Positions 54,792-63,459 of a stretch of 64,000 nucleotides of DNA are shown one piece after another (the first letter of the stretch is position 1; the number at the start of each line of letters is the position of its first letter). The DNA is taken from contig JAWKTT010000003.1 of NCBI GenBank assembly GCA_041398965.1, forward strand, positions 350,197 through 414,196, read 5' to 3'. This DNA is from JAWKTT01 sp041398965 (GTDB lineage: Bacteria; Planctomycetota; Planctomycetia; Planctomycetales; Planctomycetaceae). A program made the translations under genes and the position numbers. Under the pieces are notes generated by a model that was given only the letters and a program-made list of their open reading frames with translations, was not told the DNA's origin and searched no databases.

Positions 54792-55529
54792 ATGTCAACC
54801 ACACTTTCACGACAAGATATCGAGCGCGCCGTTCGGGCGGTATTGGCCCGGCAACTTTCCGGGACAGGGGCCTCGACGGGCACAGGAACCACTGTCTCAT
54901 CTGCTGGTATTGTCACTCCGTCCGTGAACCCACTCGTCGTGAATATCTCAGCCCGGCACTGTCACCTGACCGAAGAACACGTCGAAATCCTTTTTGGCAA
55001 AGGACGAAAACTGACTCCGATGAAATGGTTGTATCAGGAGGGCTATTATGCAGCCGAGGAGACGGTCGCAATCGTCGGCCCCCGTCGACGGATGCTCCCC
55101 GAAGTCCGGGTGTTAGGCCCTTGTCGCGGCGACTCACAGGTCGAACTCGCCTTCACCGATAGTGTTTCCCTCGGTCTCGATATTCCTGTTCGTATTAGCG
55201 GCGACATCCAGGGGACGCCGGGCTGTCTGCTCGTCGGACCGGCTGGATCGCTCGAACTCAAACAGGGAGTGATCCGAGCTATGCGACACGTCCACATGAA
55301 CGTCGCCGAGATGGCACACTATGGGGTCAAGGACAAGGACATCATGCATCTGCGAGTCGAATCCCCCGGATGCACCACTGTTCTCGAAAACGTCTCTGTT
55401 CGCGGTGGAGATCATAAGATTAAGTGCGAAGTGCACCTCGACACCGATGAAGGAAACGCCATTAACCTAACCAAAGCGACCCGTGTCGAACTCGTTAAGG
55501 ACAATCACGCCTGTGCCTGCAAGCACTAG
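54792..55529 (+). CDS. pduL: PduL-type phosphotransacylase (microcompartment)
   Basis: 245 residues from the ATG at 54792; an upstream ATG at 54705 would add 29 residues. I prefer 54792 because MSTTLSRQDIERAVRAVLAR is then terminal, forming an amphipathic encapsulation helix. Zinc-site motifs SARHCHLT (His56, His58) and RHVHMN (near 166) and the duplicated PduL barrel are clear. It converts acyl-CoA and phosphate to acyl-phosphate and recycles CoA inside the compartment. Confidence 0.92.
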   Translation: MSTTLSRQDIERAVRAVLARQLSGTGASTGTGTTVSSAGIVTPSVNPLVVNISARHCHLTEEHVEILFGKGRKLTPMKWLYQEGYYAAEETVAIVGPRRRMLPEVRVLGPCRGDSQVELAFTDSVSLGLDIPVRISGDIQGTPGCLLVGPAGSLELKQGVIRAMRHVHMNVAEMAHYGVKDKDIMHLRVESPGCTTVLENVSVRGGDHKIKCEVHLDTDEGNAINLTKATRVELVKDNHACACKH

Positions 55530-55629
55530 CATCCCGCAACACGAAGTCATTTCAATCCATCTGACCTCACACGGTTGAAGTCAGCGAAGTCAACAACGGC
55601 AACCATTTTCCCCTCTGGAGTACTACGTT

Positions 55630-55923
55630 ATGGCAAAAGCCCTGGAAGCCCTCGGGATCATCGAGACGAAAGGTCTCGTGGCCCTTATTGAAGCCGCCGA
55701 TTCCGCCACCAAGGCGGCCAATGTCACACTGGCTGGCTGGGAAAAGATCGGGAGCGGGATGGCGACTCTGTTTCTCGTCGGCGATGTCGCTGCCGTGAAG
55801 GCAGGCGTCGACGCCGGTGCGGCCGCTGCCAGCAAAGTCGGTCAAGTGATGGGTGTTCAAGTCATCGCCCGACCACACGAAGAGCTCGTCAGCGTGCTTC
55901 CTAAGCCGAAGACGGCGAAGTAA
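55630..55923 (+). CDS. BMC-H hexameric shell protein 1
   Basis: 97 residues. ALGIIETKGLVALIEAADSA with GDVAAVKAGVDAGAAAASKV is a single canonical BMC domain; the pore loop reads KIGSG (39-43). Hexamers tile the shell facets, and the small polar pore suits metabolite passage. It has a ten-residue C-terminal extension relative to its neighbour. 100 bases after pduL. Confidence 0.95.
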   Translation: MAKALEALGIIETKGLVALIEAADSATKAANVTLAGWEKIGSGMATLFLVGDVAAVKAGVDAGAAAASKVGQVMGVQVIARPHEELVSVLPKPKTAK

Positions 55924-56058
55924 TTCGGACATCTTTTTCGGTCGCTGGGCACAGCCCCTTGGTGACTGCTTTCGCCTGTGAACTCACCGCGTCGCACGAC
56001 ATCGTCATAGGCTAACCTGACTTTCCTCATCCATCACGACTCGACCCTGAGAATAATA

Positions 56059-56322
56059 ATGAACGAAGCCATTGGATTGATTGAAACCCGTGGGCTGTTG
56101 GCCCAAATCGAAGCAGCTGATGCCATGCTTAAGGCAGCCAATGTGCAGTTGGTTAAGCAGGTCAGCATCGGCGGTGCCTATATTACGACCATTGTCAAAG
56201 GTGACGTCGGCTCGATTCGTGCCGCTGTCGATGCCGGCGCGCAAGCTGCCAGCAAGGTTGGCGAACTCGTCGCTGCACACGTTATTCCTCGTCCCACCGT
56301 TGGACTGATGGAAATGTTCTAA
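56059..56322 (+). CDS. BMC-H hexameric shell protein 2
   Basis: 87 residues, one BMC domain: EAIGLIETRGLLAQIEAADA, pore loop IGGAY (37-41), then AAVDAGAQAASKVGELVAAH. Differs from the first BMC-H at the pore and tail, so mixed hexamers or separate pores are possible. 135 bases downstream of it. Confidence 0.95.
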   Translation: MNEAIGLIETRGLLAQIEAADAMLKAANVQLVKQVSIGGAYITTIVKGDVGSIRAAVDAGAQAASKVGELVAAHVIPRPTVGLMEMF

Positions 56323-56399
56323 GGCAGCGTTGCCTTGGAGTCGTGAGACGAGACGTCATAGGTGGATATCGCTTCGTGTCTTGCTGAAGAGTTGTTGCA

Positions 56400-57623
56400 A
56401 TGTATGTCCTGGTCGCCAATCTCGGCTCAACGTCATTTAAGTACCGACTCTATAATATGGAGTCGGAGACGCAGATGGCGCGCGGGGGGATCGACCGGAT
56501 CGGCGAGGCAGCGGACTCGAAGTGTGTGGTCGAAATTGGTGGTACGAAGACCGAGAAACTGCAACGCATCCCCGATCATGCGGCTGCTGTGCAGATGTGC
56601 CTCGATCAATTGACCGCCGCCGAGACCGGTTGCCTCACCAGCGTCGAAGAGGTCGCTGCCATTGGCTTTAAGGCGGTTTTCGCCGGTAAGCTCAGTGGGG
56701 TTCGTGTCGTTGATGATCCGTTGTTGGACGCGATGGAAGCATTGGCTGATGTCGCCCCGGCACACAATCCTCCGTACGCACGGGCGATGCGGCAACTCCG
56801 ACAGGCATTCCCACAAATTCCACTCGTCGCCGCCTTTGAGACCGCGTTTCACGAAACGATCCCAGCCGAGTATCGAACGTATGCTGTCCCTTTCGAGTGG
56901 CAGGAGAAGTACGAAATTCAGCGATGGGGCTTTCATGGAGCGAGCCATCGATACATCGGCGGTCGCATGGCCCAACTCCTTGGTCGAAGCGATCTGAAAG
57001 TCATTTCGTGTCACCTGGGAGGCAGCAACTCTCTGTGTGCGATGCGAGATGGACGTTCGATGTCGACCTCGATGGGAATGACCCCGCAATCCGGTTTGCC
57101 GCAGAACAACCGCGTCGGCGACTTCGACCCCTTCGCATTGCGACTGCTCAAGCGACTTACGGGGAAAGACTATGACACGCTGTTGGACGAACTCAGTGAC
57201 AAAAGCGGTTTGTTAGGTCTTAGCGGCGTCTCGAACGATGCTCGGGATGTTGAGGAGGCCGCAGCGGGCGGAAACCGGCGTGCTGAGTTAGCACTGCAAG
57301 TCTTCGCTGCCGATATTAAGCGCTACATCGGACAGTACCTTGCTGTGCTGAATGGAGCTGATGCTATCGTCTTTACGGCGGGGATCGGAGAGAACAGTTC
57401 GTGGACCCGCCGGCTCGCGTTAAGTGATATGAGCTATGTCGGCATCGAACTCGATGAAGCAAGAAACGCCGGGCAGTTGCTACGACCTGAAACCGCTGCG
57501 GCACTCCTTCCCGGCGAAGGTGTGATCTCGAGCGACCAAAGCCGTATCCCGGTCTGGATCGTTCCCACGAATGAAGAAATTGTCGTCGCCCGACAGACTT
57601 TAGCCACTGTTGTGAACCGATAG
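56400..57623 (+). CDS. ackA: Acetate/propionate kinase
   Basis: 407 residues. NLGSTSFKYRL at the N-terminus is the acetate-kinase signature; GFHGASHRYIGGRM, ISCHLGGSNSLCAMRDGRS and FTAGIGENSSWTRR follow in order. It turns acyl-phosphate from PduL plus ADP into acid and ATP. Unlike the other enzymes here it has no terminal helix extension, so it may act outside the shell or be held by partners. The next gene starts four bases later. Confidence 0.93.
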   Translation: MYVLVANLGSTSFKYRLYNMESETQMARGGIDRIGEAADSKCVVEIGGTKTEKLQRIPDHAAAVQMCLDQLTAAETGCLTSVEEVAAIGFKAVFAGKLSGVRVVDDPLLDAMEALADVAPAHNPPYARAMRQLRQAFPQIPLVAAFETAFHETIPAEYRTYAVPFEWQEKYEIQRWGFHGASHRYIGGRMAQLLGRSDLKVISCHLGGSNSLCAMRDGRSMSTSMGMTPQSGLPQNNRVGDFDPFALRLLKRLTGKDYDTLLDELSDKSGLLGLSGVSNDARDVEEAAAGGNRRAELALQVFAADIKRYIGQYLAVLNGADAIVFTAGIGENSSWTRRLALSDMSYVGIELDEARNAGQLLRPETAAALLPGEGVISSDQSRIPVWIVPTNEEIVVARQTLATVVNR

Positions 57624-57627
57624 CCCT

Positions 57628-57936
57628 ATGTTTATCGCCCGAATTACCGGCAATGTGACTTCGACGCAAAAAGTCCCCGCAATGACGGGTCAGACTTTAT
57701 TTGTCGTCGAGCCGTTGCGGGTCAACGAAAAGACAAAAGGAGACCTCCTGCCAACCGGACGCACATTCATCGCCGTCGACACCGTCGGGGCAGGTGAAGG
57801 GGAAACGGTTCTCATCGTTCAGGGGTCGAGTGCTCGGTTCACCGACGAGACCAAATCGCTCCCGATCGACTGCGCCATCATCGGCATTGTCGACAGCGTC
57901 CGGATCGGAACAGAGACGGTGTTCAAGAACAAGTAG
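57628..57936 (+). CDS. BMC-P vertex protein 1 (EutN/CcmL)
   Basis: 102 residues. FIARITGNVTSTQKVPAMTG, VDTVGAGEGETVLIVQGSSA and PIDCAIIGIVDSV fit the EutN/CcmL beta-barrel that forms pentamers capping shell vertices. First of three BMC-P genes, and the most typical. Confidence 0.93.
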   Translation: MFIARITGNVTSTQKVPAMTGQTLFVVEPLRVNEKTKGDLLPTGRTFIAVDTVGAGEGETVLIVQGSSARFTDETKSLPIDCAIIGIVDSVRIGTETVFKNK

Positions 57937-58020
57937 TTAACGTCAGAGTCAATTCACCTCACAATCAGGAACCCCGTAACCTGTCGGTTAGTTGGGGCAA
58001 CATCACCGAGGGTGGTCCAT

Positions 58021-59523
58021 ATGATTAACGCCAACGCAATTCGATCGGTCGTGGAAGAAGTCCTTAGCGAACTCGGTAAGTCCTCGCGGATGAACGGTGG
58101 GACCTCTGGGGCTAATGGCCGTGGAATTCCGGTCGTCTCAGCAGCGCAGGGGGGACGATCCTCAGGTTCTACAGGCGGATCCAGTGCAGCATCAACGGGG
58201 CAATATGGCGTATTCACCGATGTCGACGCTGCTGTGGCTGCGGCGAAAACGGCCTTTGAGGAGTTCCGCAAGCGACCCGTGGCCGACCGTCAGAAAGTGG
58301 TCGACATCGTGAAGTCCCTGTGCGAGCAGAATGCCGCCGAATGGGGTCGATTGGAGCTGGAAGAGACCAAGATCGGCCGACTCGATCATAAGATCGAAAA
58401 GCTAAAAATCATTAAGCGTGTCCCCGGAACCGAGTGGCTGAAGTCGGACTGCTATAGTGGCGATGGTGGACTGACCATCGAAGAGCATGCCCCCTTTGGC
58501 GTGATCGGCGCAATTACTCCCGTAACACATTCGCTGCCAACTCTTGCGGCGAACATTGTCAACATGGCCGCCGCCGGAAACACAGTCGTCTTTAATCCCC
58601 ATCCATCGGGAGCAAAGATCGCTTGTCTCGGACTGCAAGCCTTTAATAAGGCGATCTTTGCTGCAATCGGGATCAACAATATCGCTACAATCCTGGGTAA
58701 CCCGACGATCGAATCAGCCGACGCCATTTTTAATCACCGCGACGTTAAGGTGTTGGTGGTGACGGGCGGTCCGGCTGTGGCTCGGGCGGCTCTCGGCGCA
58801 CGTAAGAAGGCAATCGTGGCCGGCCCAGGGAATCCCCCAGTCGTCGTCGACGAAACGGCCGACATCGAGAACGCCGCGAAGAGCATTGTCACTGGTGCAG
58901 CCTATGATAATAATCTGCTCTGCATCGGAGAAAAAGAAGTCTTCGCAGTCAATAGTATCTTCGATAAACTCATGGAGGCGATGGGCCGTCATGGAGGCTA
59001 TTGTCTGAACGCTCAGCAGGTGGCCGCGCTGACGCAGCTTGCCTTCGCACCGCCACGCGAGCCGGGTGGGCATCCGATCCTCAACCGCGACCTGATTGGT
59101 AAGGACGCAGCCATTCTGGCCAGTCTGATCGGTGTCAACGTCCCCGCAAATACACAGCTATTGTACGGCGAGACCGACACAACCAACCCCTTTGTCCCAG
59201 AAGAGCAGATGATGCCCTTCGTCCCCTTTGTCCGGGCGAAAGACGTCCATCACGCCATTGATCTTGCGGAAGAGTTCGAGCATGGTTTTGGACATACCGC
59301 GATCATCCACAGTCGTAACGTTCACAATATGACGTTGATGGGAAAGCGGCTGAACACGACGCTATTCATTAAGAATGGCCCGTGCGGGGCGGGATTAGGA
59401 TTGGGCGGCGAGGGTTACCTTTCGTTCAGCATCGCCACGCCAACCGGCGAAGGGGTGACGACTCCGATGACCTTCACCCGAACTCGCCGCTGCGTCATGG
59501 TCGACGAGCTGAGAATTGTCTAA
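58021..59523 (+). CDS. CoA-acylating aldehyde dehydrogenase (PduP/EutE-like)
   Basis: 500 residues from the ATG at 58021; a GTG three codons earlier is in frame. MINANAIRSVVEEVLSELGK is an amphipathic encapsulation helix followed by a Gly/Ser linker of about 40 residues. The catalytic domain has HPSGAKIACLGLQAFNKAIF, VTGGPAVARAALG (NAD fold) and catalytic Cys301 in NNLLCIGEKEV. It oxidises an aldehyde with NAD and CoA to acyl-CoA. In the PVM compartment the substrate is lactaldehyde or a derived aldehyde. Confidence 0.93.
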   Translation: MINANAIRSVVEEVLSELGKSSRMNGGTSGANGRGIPVVSAAQGGRSSGSTGGSSAASTGQYGVFTDVDAAVAAAKTAFEEFRKRPVADRQKVVDIVKSLCEQNAAEWGRLELEETKIGRLDHKIEKLKIIKRVPGTEWLKSDCYSGDGGLTIEEHAPFGVIGAITPVTHSLPTLAANIVNMAAAGNTVVFNPHPSGAKIACLGLQAFNKAIFAAIGINNIATILGNPTIESADAIFNHRDVKVLVVTGGPAVARAALGARKKAIVAGPGNPPVVVDETADIENAAKSIVTGAAYDNNLLCIGEKEVFAVNSIFDKLMEAMGRHGGYCLNAQQVAALTQLAFAPPREPGGHPILNRDLIGKDAAILASLIGVNVPANTQLLYGETDTTNPFVPEEQMMPFVPFVRAKDVHHAIDLAEEFEHGFGHTAIIHSRNVHNMTLMGKRLNTTLFIKNGPCGAGLGLGGEGYLSFSIATPTGEGVTTPMTFTRTRRCVMVDELRIV

Positions 59524-59585
59524 CAGGCCACCTGTGTCGACTGTGACCTTTTGCCTAAGTTAAATATTCCTGACCTAGTGTTTTC

Positions 59586-59840
59586 ATGCAACTCTCGCGA
59601 GTCATTGGCAAAGCAACCGCCACCGTGAAGCATCCCTCTCTGAACGGGTGGCGGATGCTGATCTTGCAACCGCTGCTCGCCGATGGTGGCCCCGATGGGG
59701 AGCCACAATTGGCAGTAGACCCAGGGAGTGCCGGAGTTGGGGACCTTGTGATTGCGGCAGCAGATGGATCCGCTGCCAAGGAGATTATGGAATCGAAGAA
59801 CACGCCGGTCCGCTGGGTCGTACTAGGACAAACCGACTAG
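59586..59840 (+). CDS. BMC-P vertex protein 2
   Basis: 84 residues. QLSRVIGKATATVKHPSLNG, VDPGSAGVGDLVIAAADGSA and a short C-terminus keep the EutN pattern. The shortest of the three vertex proteins. Confidence 0.92.
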   Translation: MQLSRVIGKATATVKHPSLNGWRMLILQPLLADGGPDGEPQLAVDPGSAGVGDLVIAAADGSAAKEIMESKNTPVRWVVLGQTD

Positions 59841-59864
59841 CCACCTTGTTATCTATGATGAAAA

Positions 59865-59878
59865 ACCCCTTAAGGGGT
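59865..59878 (+). promoter_or_regulatory. Palindrome ACCCCTTAAGGGGT
   Basis: A perfect 14-base palindrome in the gap between the second BMC-P gene and the RpiB-like gene. It may be an RNA stem that adjusts expression within the operon, or an operator; no support beyond symmetry. Confidence 0.35.
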
Positions 59879-59916
59879 ACCTTGGCTTAAACAAATATCC
59901 TCCGAGACTTGAATTC

Positions 59917-60711
59917 TTGTCACTCGACTCCCTCACCATCGACCGCATTGTTGCTGGCATCTTAAAGCAGATGTCTGGAGGGGCTGTAGCACGTCCAGTG
60001 GCATTGCCAGATCGATCTGTGACGCCGCACAGTGTCAGCCCAACGGTCAACGGACACACCCCGATCACCGCACAAACACCGAGTGCCGCAACAACACCGG
60101 CGGGTGTCAACCTGCTGGACGAGAAGGTCGTGACGGCCCAACTGCTGGAGCAGATTCTCGGCGGGAGCCGAGTGCTGGTGGGGGCGAAAGCCATTGTCAC
60201 TCCAGCCGCCTGGGATGCGGCAAAAGAGCGAAACCTTGTGGTCGAGCGACGCCTCGCAGCGAGTCCGGCAGCGGATGTTTCCATCGGGTCGGCACCAATG
60301 GCCAACGGGTCCGTTGAAAGGAAAGCGCCCAGCGATGCAACAACGGCAACGACAGCGGGACTGATCATCGTGGTCAAGTCAACGGAATCTGTCGAACGAT
60401 TGAAGCAGGACCTTGATGCATCGTGGAGACCGGAACTTGTCGGGGGTCCCGACGACGCGGCACAGTTAGTGATTAGTGAAATCGCCCGGGGAGGTGCTCA
60501 GGTTGCGGTCATCTTTGCCGAGCAAACCTATCGTGCGGCCTGCTTAGCGAACCGACACGACAAGGTGAAGGCAGCCCCGGTTCGCGACGCCTTAGATGTC
60601 AAGCAGGCTCGGAAAGAGATGCGCATCAACACATGGTGCGTCAACCCGATCTCTCGTACCTGGTACGAACTTCGCAATCTCATGCTGGCGATCCAGGCAA
60701 CGTCCCAATGA
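59917..60711 (+). CDS. Microcompartment-associated RpiB/LacAB-like protein
   Basis: 264 residues from a TTG start. The N-terminus LDSLTIDRIVAGILKQMSGG is an encapsulation-type amphipathic helix. A Pro/Thr-rich linker and a short domain (VTAQLLEQILGGSRVLVGAK, VTPAAWDAAKERNLVVERR) follow. The last ~115 residues (GGAQVAVIFAEQTYRAACLA, VKAAPVRDALDVKQARKEMR) resemble the C-terminal half of RpiB/LacAB sugar-phosphate isomerases (AAL-D-YSA-AREHND pattern), but the active-site Cys and HND-type residues are altered. Isomerase, binding protein or scaffold are all possible. Confidence 0.6.
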   Translation: MSLDSLTIDRIVAGILKQMSGGAVARPVALPDRSVTPHSVSPTVNGHTPITAQTPSAATTPAGVNLLDEKVVTAQLLEQILGGSRVLVGAKAIVTPAAWDAAKERNLVVERRLAASPAADVSIGSAPMANGSVERKAPSDATTATTAGLIIVVKSTESVERLKQDLDASWRPELVGGPDDAAQLVISEIARGGAQVAVIFAEQTYRAACLANRHDKVKAAPVRDALDVKQARKEMRINTWCVNPISRTWYELRNLMLAIQATSQ

Positions 60712-60795
60712 CCTGATGACTGGCTCAAGACATTCGACGGAACAGGTGTTTCGCAAACAATTCGACGAGAAACGTTAAATAAGTAGACAGTGATT

Positions 60796-61089
60796 ATGCG
60801 GATCGGCGAAATCATAGGAACGGTCACACTGACAGAGCAACATTCGTCGTTGACGGGTGCCAGCTGGAAGGTGGTCGTCCCCCTGATGGCGACTGGACTG
60901 CGAGGCGAGGAGGCAGGGCGTGGCGAGCCGTTTGTTGTGTTCGATGCCCTGGGGAGTGGCGTGGGGTCATTGATTGCGATTAGCGAAGGGGGTGAAGCAG
61001 TCGCCCCATTTTATCCAGATGTCAAACCGATCGACGCCTACTGCTCGGCACTATTGGACACAATTGATCTTGAAGCGGAAACGAAGTAG
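60796..61089 (+). CDS. BMC-P vertex protein 3
   Basis: 97 residues from the ATG at 60796 (GTG two codons earlier). MRIGEIIGTVTLTEQHSSLT, VVFDALGSGVGSLIAISEGG and KPIDAYCSALLDTIDL preserve the EutN/CcmL fold. The loop around residues 35-45 is charged and differs from the other two, so a specialised vertex is possible. Confidence 0.92.
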   Translation: MRIGEIIGTVTLTEQHSSLTGASWKVVVPLMATGLRGEEAGRGEPFVVFDALGSGVGSLIAISEGGEAVAPFYPDVKPIDAYCSALLDTIDLEAETK

Positions 61090-61165
61090 TCAACGCGACA
61101 ACTTCACAACTGGAAATCTCACTTTCCGTGACCTAAGTCACGAACTATTTTCCATAGAGGGAATC

Positions 61166-62071
61166 ATGAATCAGTACCATCCCCTGTTTAACAATGCCGA
61201 AGCACGAGACATTAAGGAATGGATCTGCGAGGTGGGTCGGCGGGTGTATAACAAGGGGTTCGCCGCTGCGAATGATGGGAATATCTCGTATCGCATCGGC
61301 GAGAATGAAGTGCTGTGCAGTCCGACGATGATCTGCAAGGGATTTATGAAACCGGAAGACGTCTGTATGGTCGACCTCGACGGCAATCAATTGGCCGGGG
61401 TGAGGAAACGGACGAGCGAGGTATTATTGCACTTAACGATCATGAAGGAGCGACCCGATGTGCGAGCGGTCGTACACTGCCATCCTCCTCATGCGACCGC
61501 TTTCGCAGTGACCCGGGAAGCGATTCCTCAGTGTATCCTTCCGGAAATCGAAGTCTTCATGGGGGAAGTCCCTTTGGCACCGTACGGTACCCCGGGCGGG
61601 CAATCGTTCGCCGATACCGTCAAGCCATTCCTGAAGGCGACGAACACAATTATTCTGACGAATCACGGCACCGTCACCTTCGGGAAGACGCTCGAAGAAG
61701 CGTACTGGAAGACCGAAATCCTCGATGCGTACTGCCGGATTTTGATTCTGTCGAAACAACTTGGTGGGGTGACCTATCTTAATGAGCGGGAGTCTCGGGA
61801 ACTGCTCGATCTGAAGAAGAAACTCGGCTTTGACGATCCGCGGTTTCATTTTGAAAACTGCGATCTCTGTAGCAACTCGGCGTTTCGAGAGGGGTATCAG
61901 TCCGTCGGCGCTCCCATCCCCAAAGTCGCCGCCTTCGACGCTCCACCGAAGTTCCCGGGCTACTTGCAGCAACCCTCCAATGCCGGGGAAGGGCGTTCTC
62001 TCCCTGCGGGAATGGATACCGAAGCGCTGATTCAGGCGATCACCGATCAGGTTCTGGCCGCGCTGAAGTAG
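61166..62071 (+). CDS. Class II aldolase (fuculose/rhamnulose-phosphate type) with C-terminal encapsulation peptide
   Basis: 301 residues from the ATG at 61166; the longer open frame upstream crosses the BMC-P gene and is not coding. Zinc ligands His104 and His106 (VVHCHPPHA) and His167 (LTNHGTV) and the Glu85 region (TSEVLLH) are in place. It would cleave L-fuculose- or L-rhamnulose-1-phosphate to dihydroxyacetone phosphate and lactaldehyde. About 85 residues longer than FucA; the extension ends in a linker and the helix MDTEALIQAITDQVLAALK, a C-terminal targeting peptide. Confidence 0.92.
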   Translation: MNQYHPLFNNAEARDIKEWICEVGRRVYNKGFAAANDGNISYRIGENEVLCSPTMICKGFMKPEDVCMVDLDGNQLAGVRKRTSEVLLHLTIMKERPDVRAVVHCHPPHATAFAVTREAIPQCILPEIEVFMGEVPLAPYGTPGGQSFADTVKPFLKATNTIILTNHGTVTFGKTLEEAYWKTEILDAYCRILILSKQLGGVTYLNERESRELLDLKKKLGFDDPRFHFENCDLCSNSAFREGYQSVGAPIPKVAAFDAPPKFPGYLQQPSNAGEGRSLPAGMDTEALIQAITDQVLAALK

Positions 62072-62177
62072 AGGCAACTTCGTCGAACGATCAGCGACCC
62101 GTGACCGGCGATATCGTGCAGCTGTGTTTCGGGTGGCGACAACCGTTCTTGGCGCCGAGAACGAATTACATGAAACT

Positions 62178-62215
62178 TTGGGGGGCGACCGTTGGTAATT
62201 CAGCGGTCGTCCCCT
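62178..62215 (+). terminator. Hairpin after the microcompartment operon
   Basis: GGGGGCGACCG pairs with CGGTCGTCCCC across a 12-base loop, then TGAGTCTTTGTG. The T tract is poor, but placement about 100 bases past the last operon gene suggests a terminator. Confidence 0.55.
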
Positions 62216-62260
62216 GAGTCTTTGTGTCTCCATTGAGCGGCCCATCCGGCACCCTTTCGT

Positions 62261-62986
62261 ATGACTGTTCCTGATACCACTTCACCGACACCCCGGTCTT
62301 CAACCAACCGTTTTCTCTGGGGAACGATCGGGGGAATGCTGATCCTGGGGGTGACGATCTACCTGTTCCAGGAAAAGGGGAACCTTTCAGACTCGGCTGA
62401 TGCAAACGAAACCCAAACCGCAATAACGAAATCGGCGACTGGCACAAACGGGACAAGCCCAGGAGTCTTGCTGAGTCTTGATCAGCACGAGCAGCTCACC
62501 CATGGGGGGCCGTCTCCAGCGATTTCTTCGGGCAAGCCACGTCGTTCAGGGACGGAACAGGGGATTGTCCCCACTGCAAGCGAACCGGTTAGTTCGTCGG
62601 TTTCGCAGCAACTGAGCCCCCCGGTCGTCCTTTCTGACGCAGAGCTTTCGGCCAAATTTGTCGGAACCTGGAAGAGTTCGTATCACGGGACGCAAGAGAT
62701 CACCCTCAAAGCCGACGGGTCCGCTCAACTGGAGTCCCGCCTCGATTTCCTGTCTTCGCTGCTTTACGGCTCCAAATTGTCGATGCAATTGACCTGGAAA
62801 GTGCAGGAGGGGGTGCTCACACAGGTGATTGTCGACGGGGTTCCGCAAGGGAATGTCGAACGACTGGTAGCCAACGAAGGGGGGACACGGTCCTATCTCG
62901 TGCTCGAACAGGGTGAGACGTACTTTCTGCTCGCCGAGACGGATGACCCGAAATCCGTCCTTCGCTGGGAACGGCTCGCTCACTGA
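62261..62986 (+). CDS. Membrane-anchored lipocalin-like protein
   Basis: 241 residues. One N-terminal helix (about 19-38), a Ser/Thr/Pro-rich spacer, then a domain of about 100 residues starting FVGTWKSSYHGTQEITLKAD and alternating strands ending SVLRWERL. The GTW opening and strand pattern resemble small lipocalin-like domains common in planctomycetes. Ligand unknown. Confidence 0.65.
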   Translation: MTVPDTTSPTPRSSTNRFLWGTIGGMLILGVTIYLFQEKGNLSDSADANETQTAITKSATGTNGTSPGVLLSLDQHEQLTHGGPSPAISSGKPRRSGTEQGIVPTASEPVSSSVSQQLSPPVVLSDAELSAKFVGTWKSSYHGTQEITLKADGSAQLESRLDFLSSLLYGSKLSMQLTWKVQEGVLTQVIVDGVPQGNVERLVANEGGTRSYLVLEQGETYFLLAETDDPKSVLRWERLAH

Positions 62987-63080
62987 GCCAAAAATCGTAG
63001 AATTGTGCTCGCTTGCTTCAGTTGCGTCCGTTGGCAGTCCCCTCTATACTGCATGGCTCGCACGATTTCAGGAAAAAACC

Positions 63081-63452
63081 ATGCAAACGCTCCTTCGCCT
63101 TGTTGAACAGTCCAGCCTCCGCAAAAACCCACTCAATTTCTGTGTGGGCGACACCGTTGATGTGCATACGCGCATCTTGGAAGGAAACAAGGAACGCATC
63201 CAGATTTTCTCGGGCGTTGTCATCGCCAAACGCGGGGGTGGGATCAACGAGATGTTTACCGTCCGACGTATCGTCGCTGGTGAAGGGGTCGAGCGGACGT
63301 TCCCAGTCAACTCGCCGAAAGTGGCCGACGTCATCGTCAAACGACACGCTCGCGTTCGCCGTGCGAAGCTGTATTACCTCCGCGACCGCATCGGCAAGGC
63401 AACCCGCCTGACCGAACGTCGTGCCAAGGCTGGCGAAGCCGAAACAAACTGA
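63081..63452 (+). CDS. rplS: Ribosomal protein L19
   Basis: 123 residues from the ATG at 63081; the frame opens earlier but the conserved start is here. FCVGDTVDVHTRILEGNKER, FSGVVIAKRGGGINEMFTVR and VRRAKLYYLRDRIGKATRL are definitive. It sits at the 30S-50S interface. The usual trmD and rpsP neighbours are not upstream. Confidence 0.97.
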   Translation: MQTLLRLVEQSSLRKNPLNFCVGDTVDVHTRILEGNKERIQIFSGVVIAKRGGGINEMFTVRRIVAGEGVERTFPVNSPKVADVIVKRHARVRRAKLYYLRDRIGKATRLTERRAKAGEAETN

Positions 63453-63459
63453 GTCTCCG

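Noticed and set aside
60974..61165. 64-residue N-terminal extension of the aldolase
   Set aside because: Overlaps the third BMC-P gene in another frame and has no conserved sequence; the ATG at 61166 fits the family.
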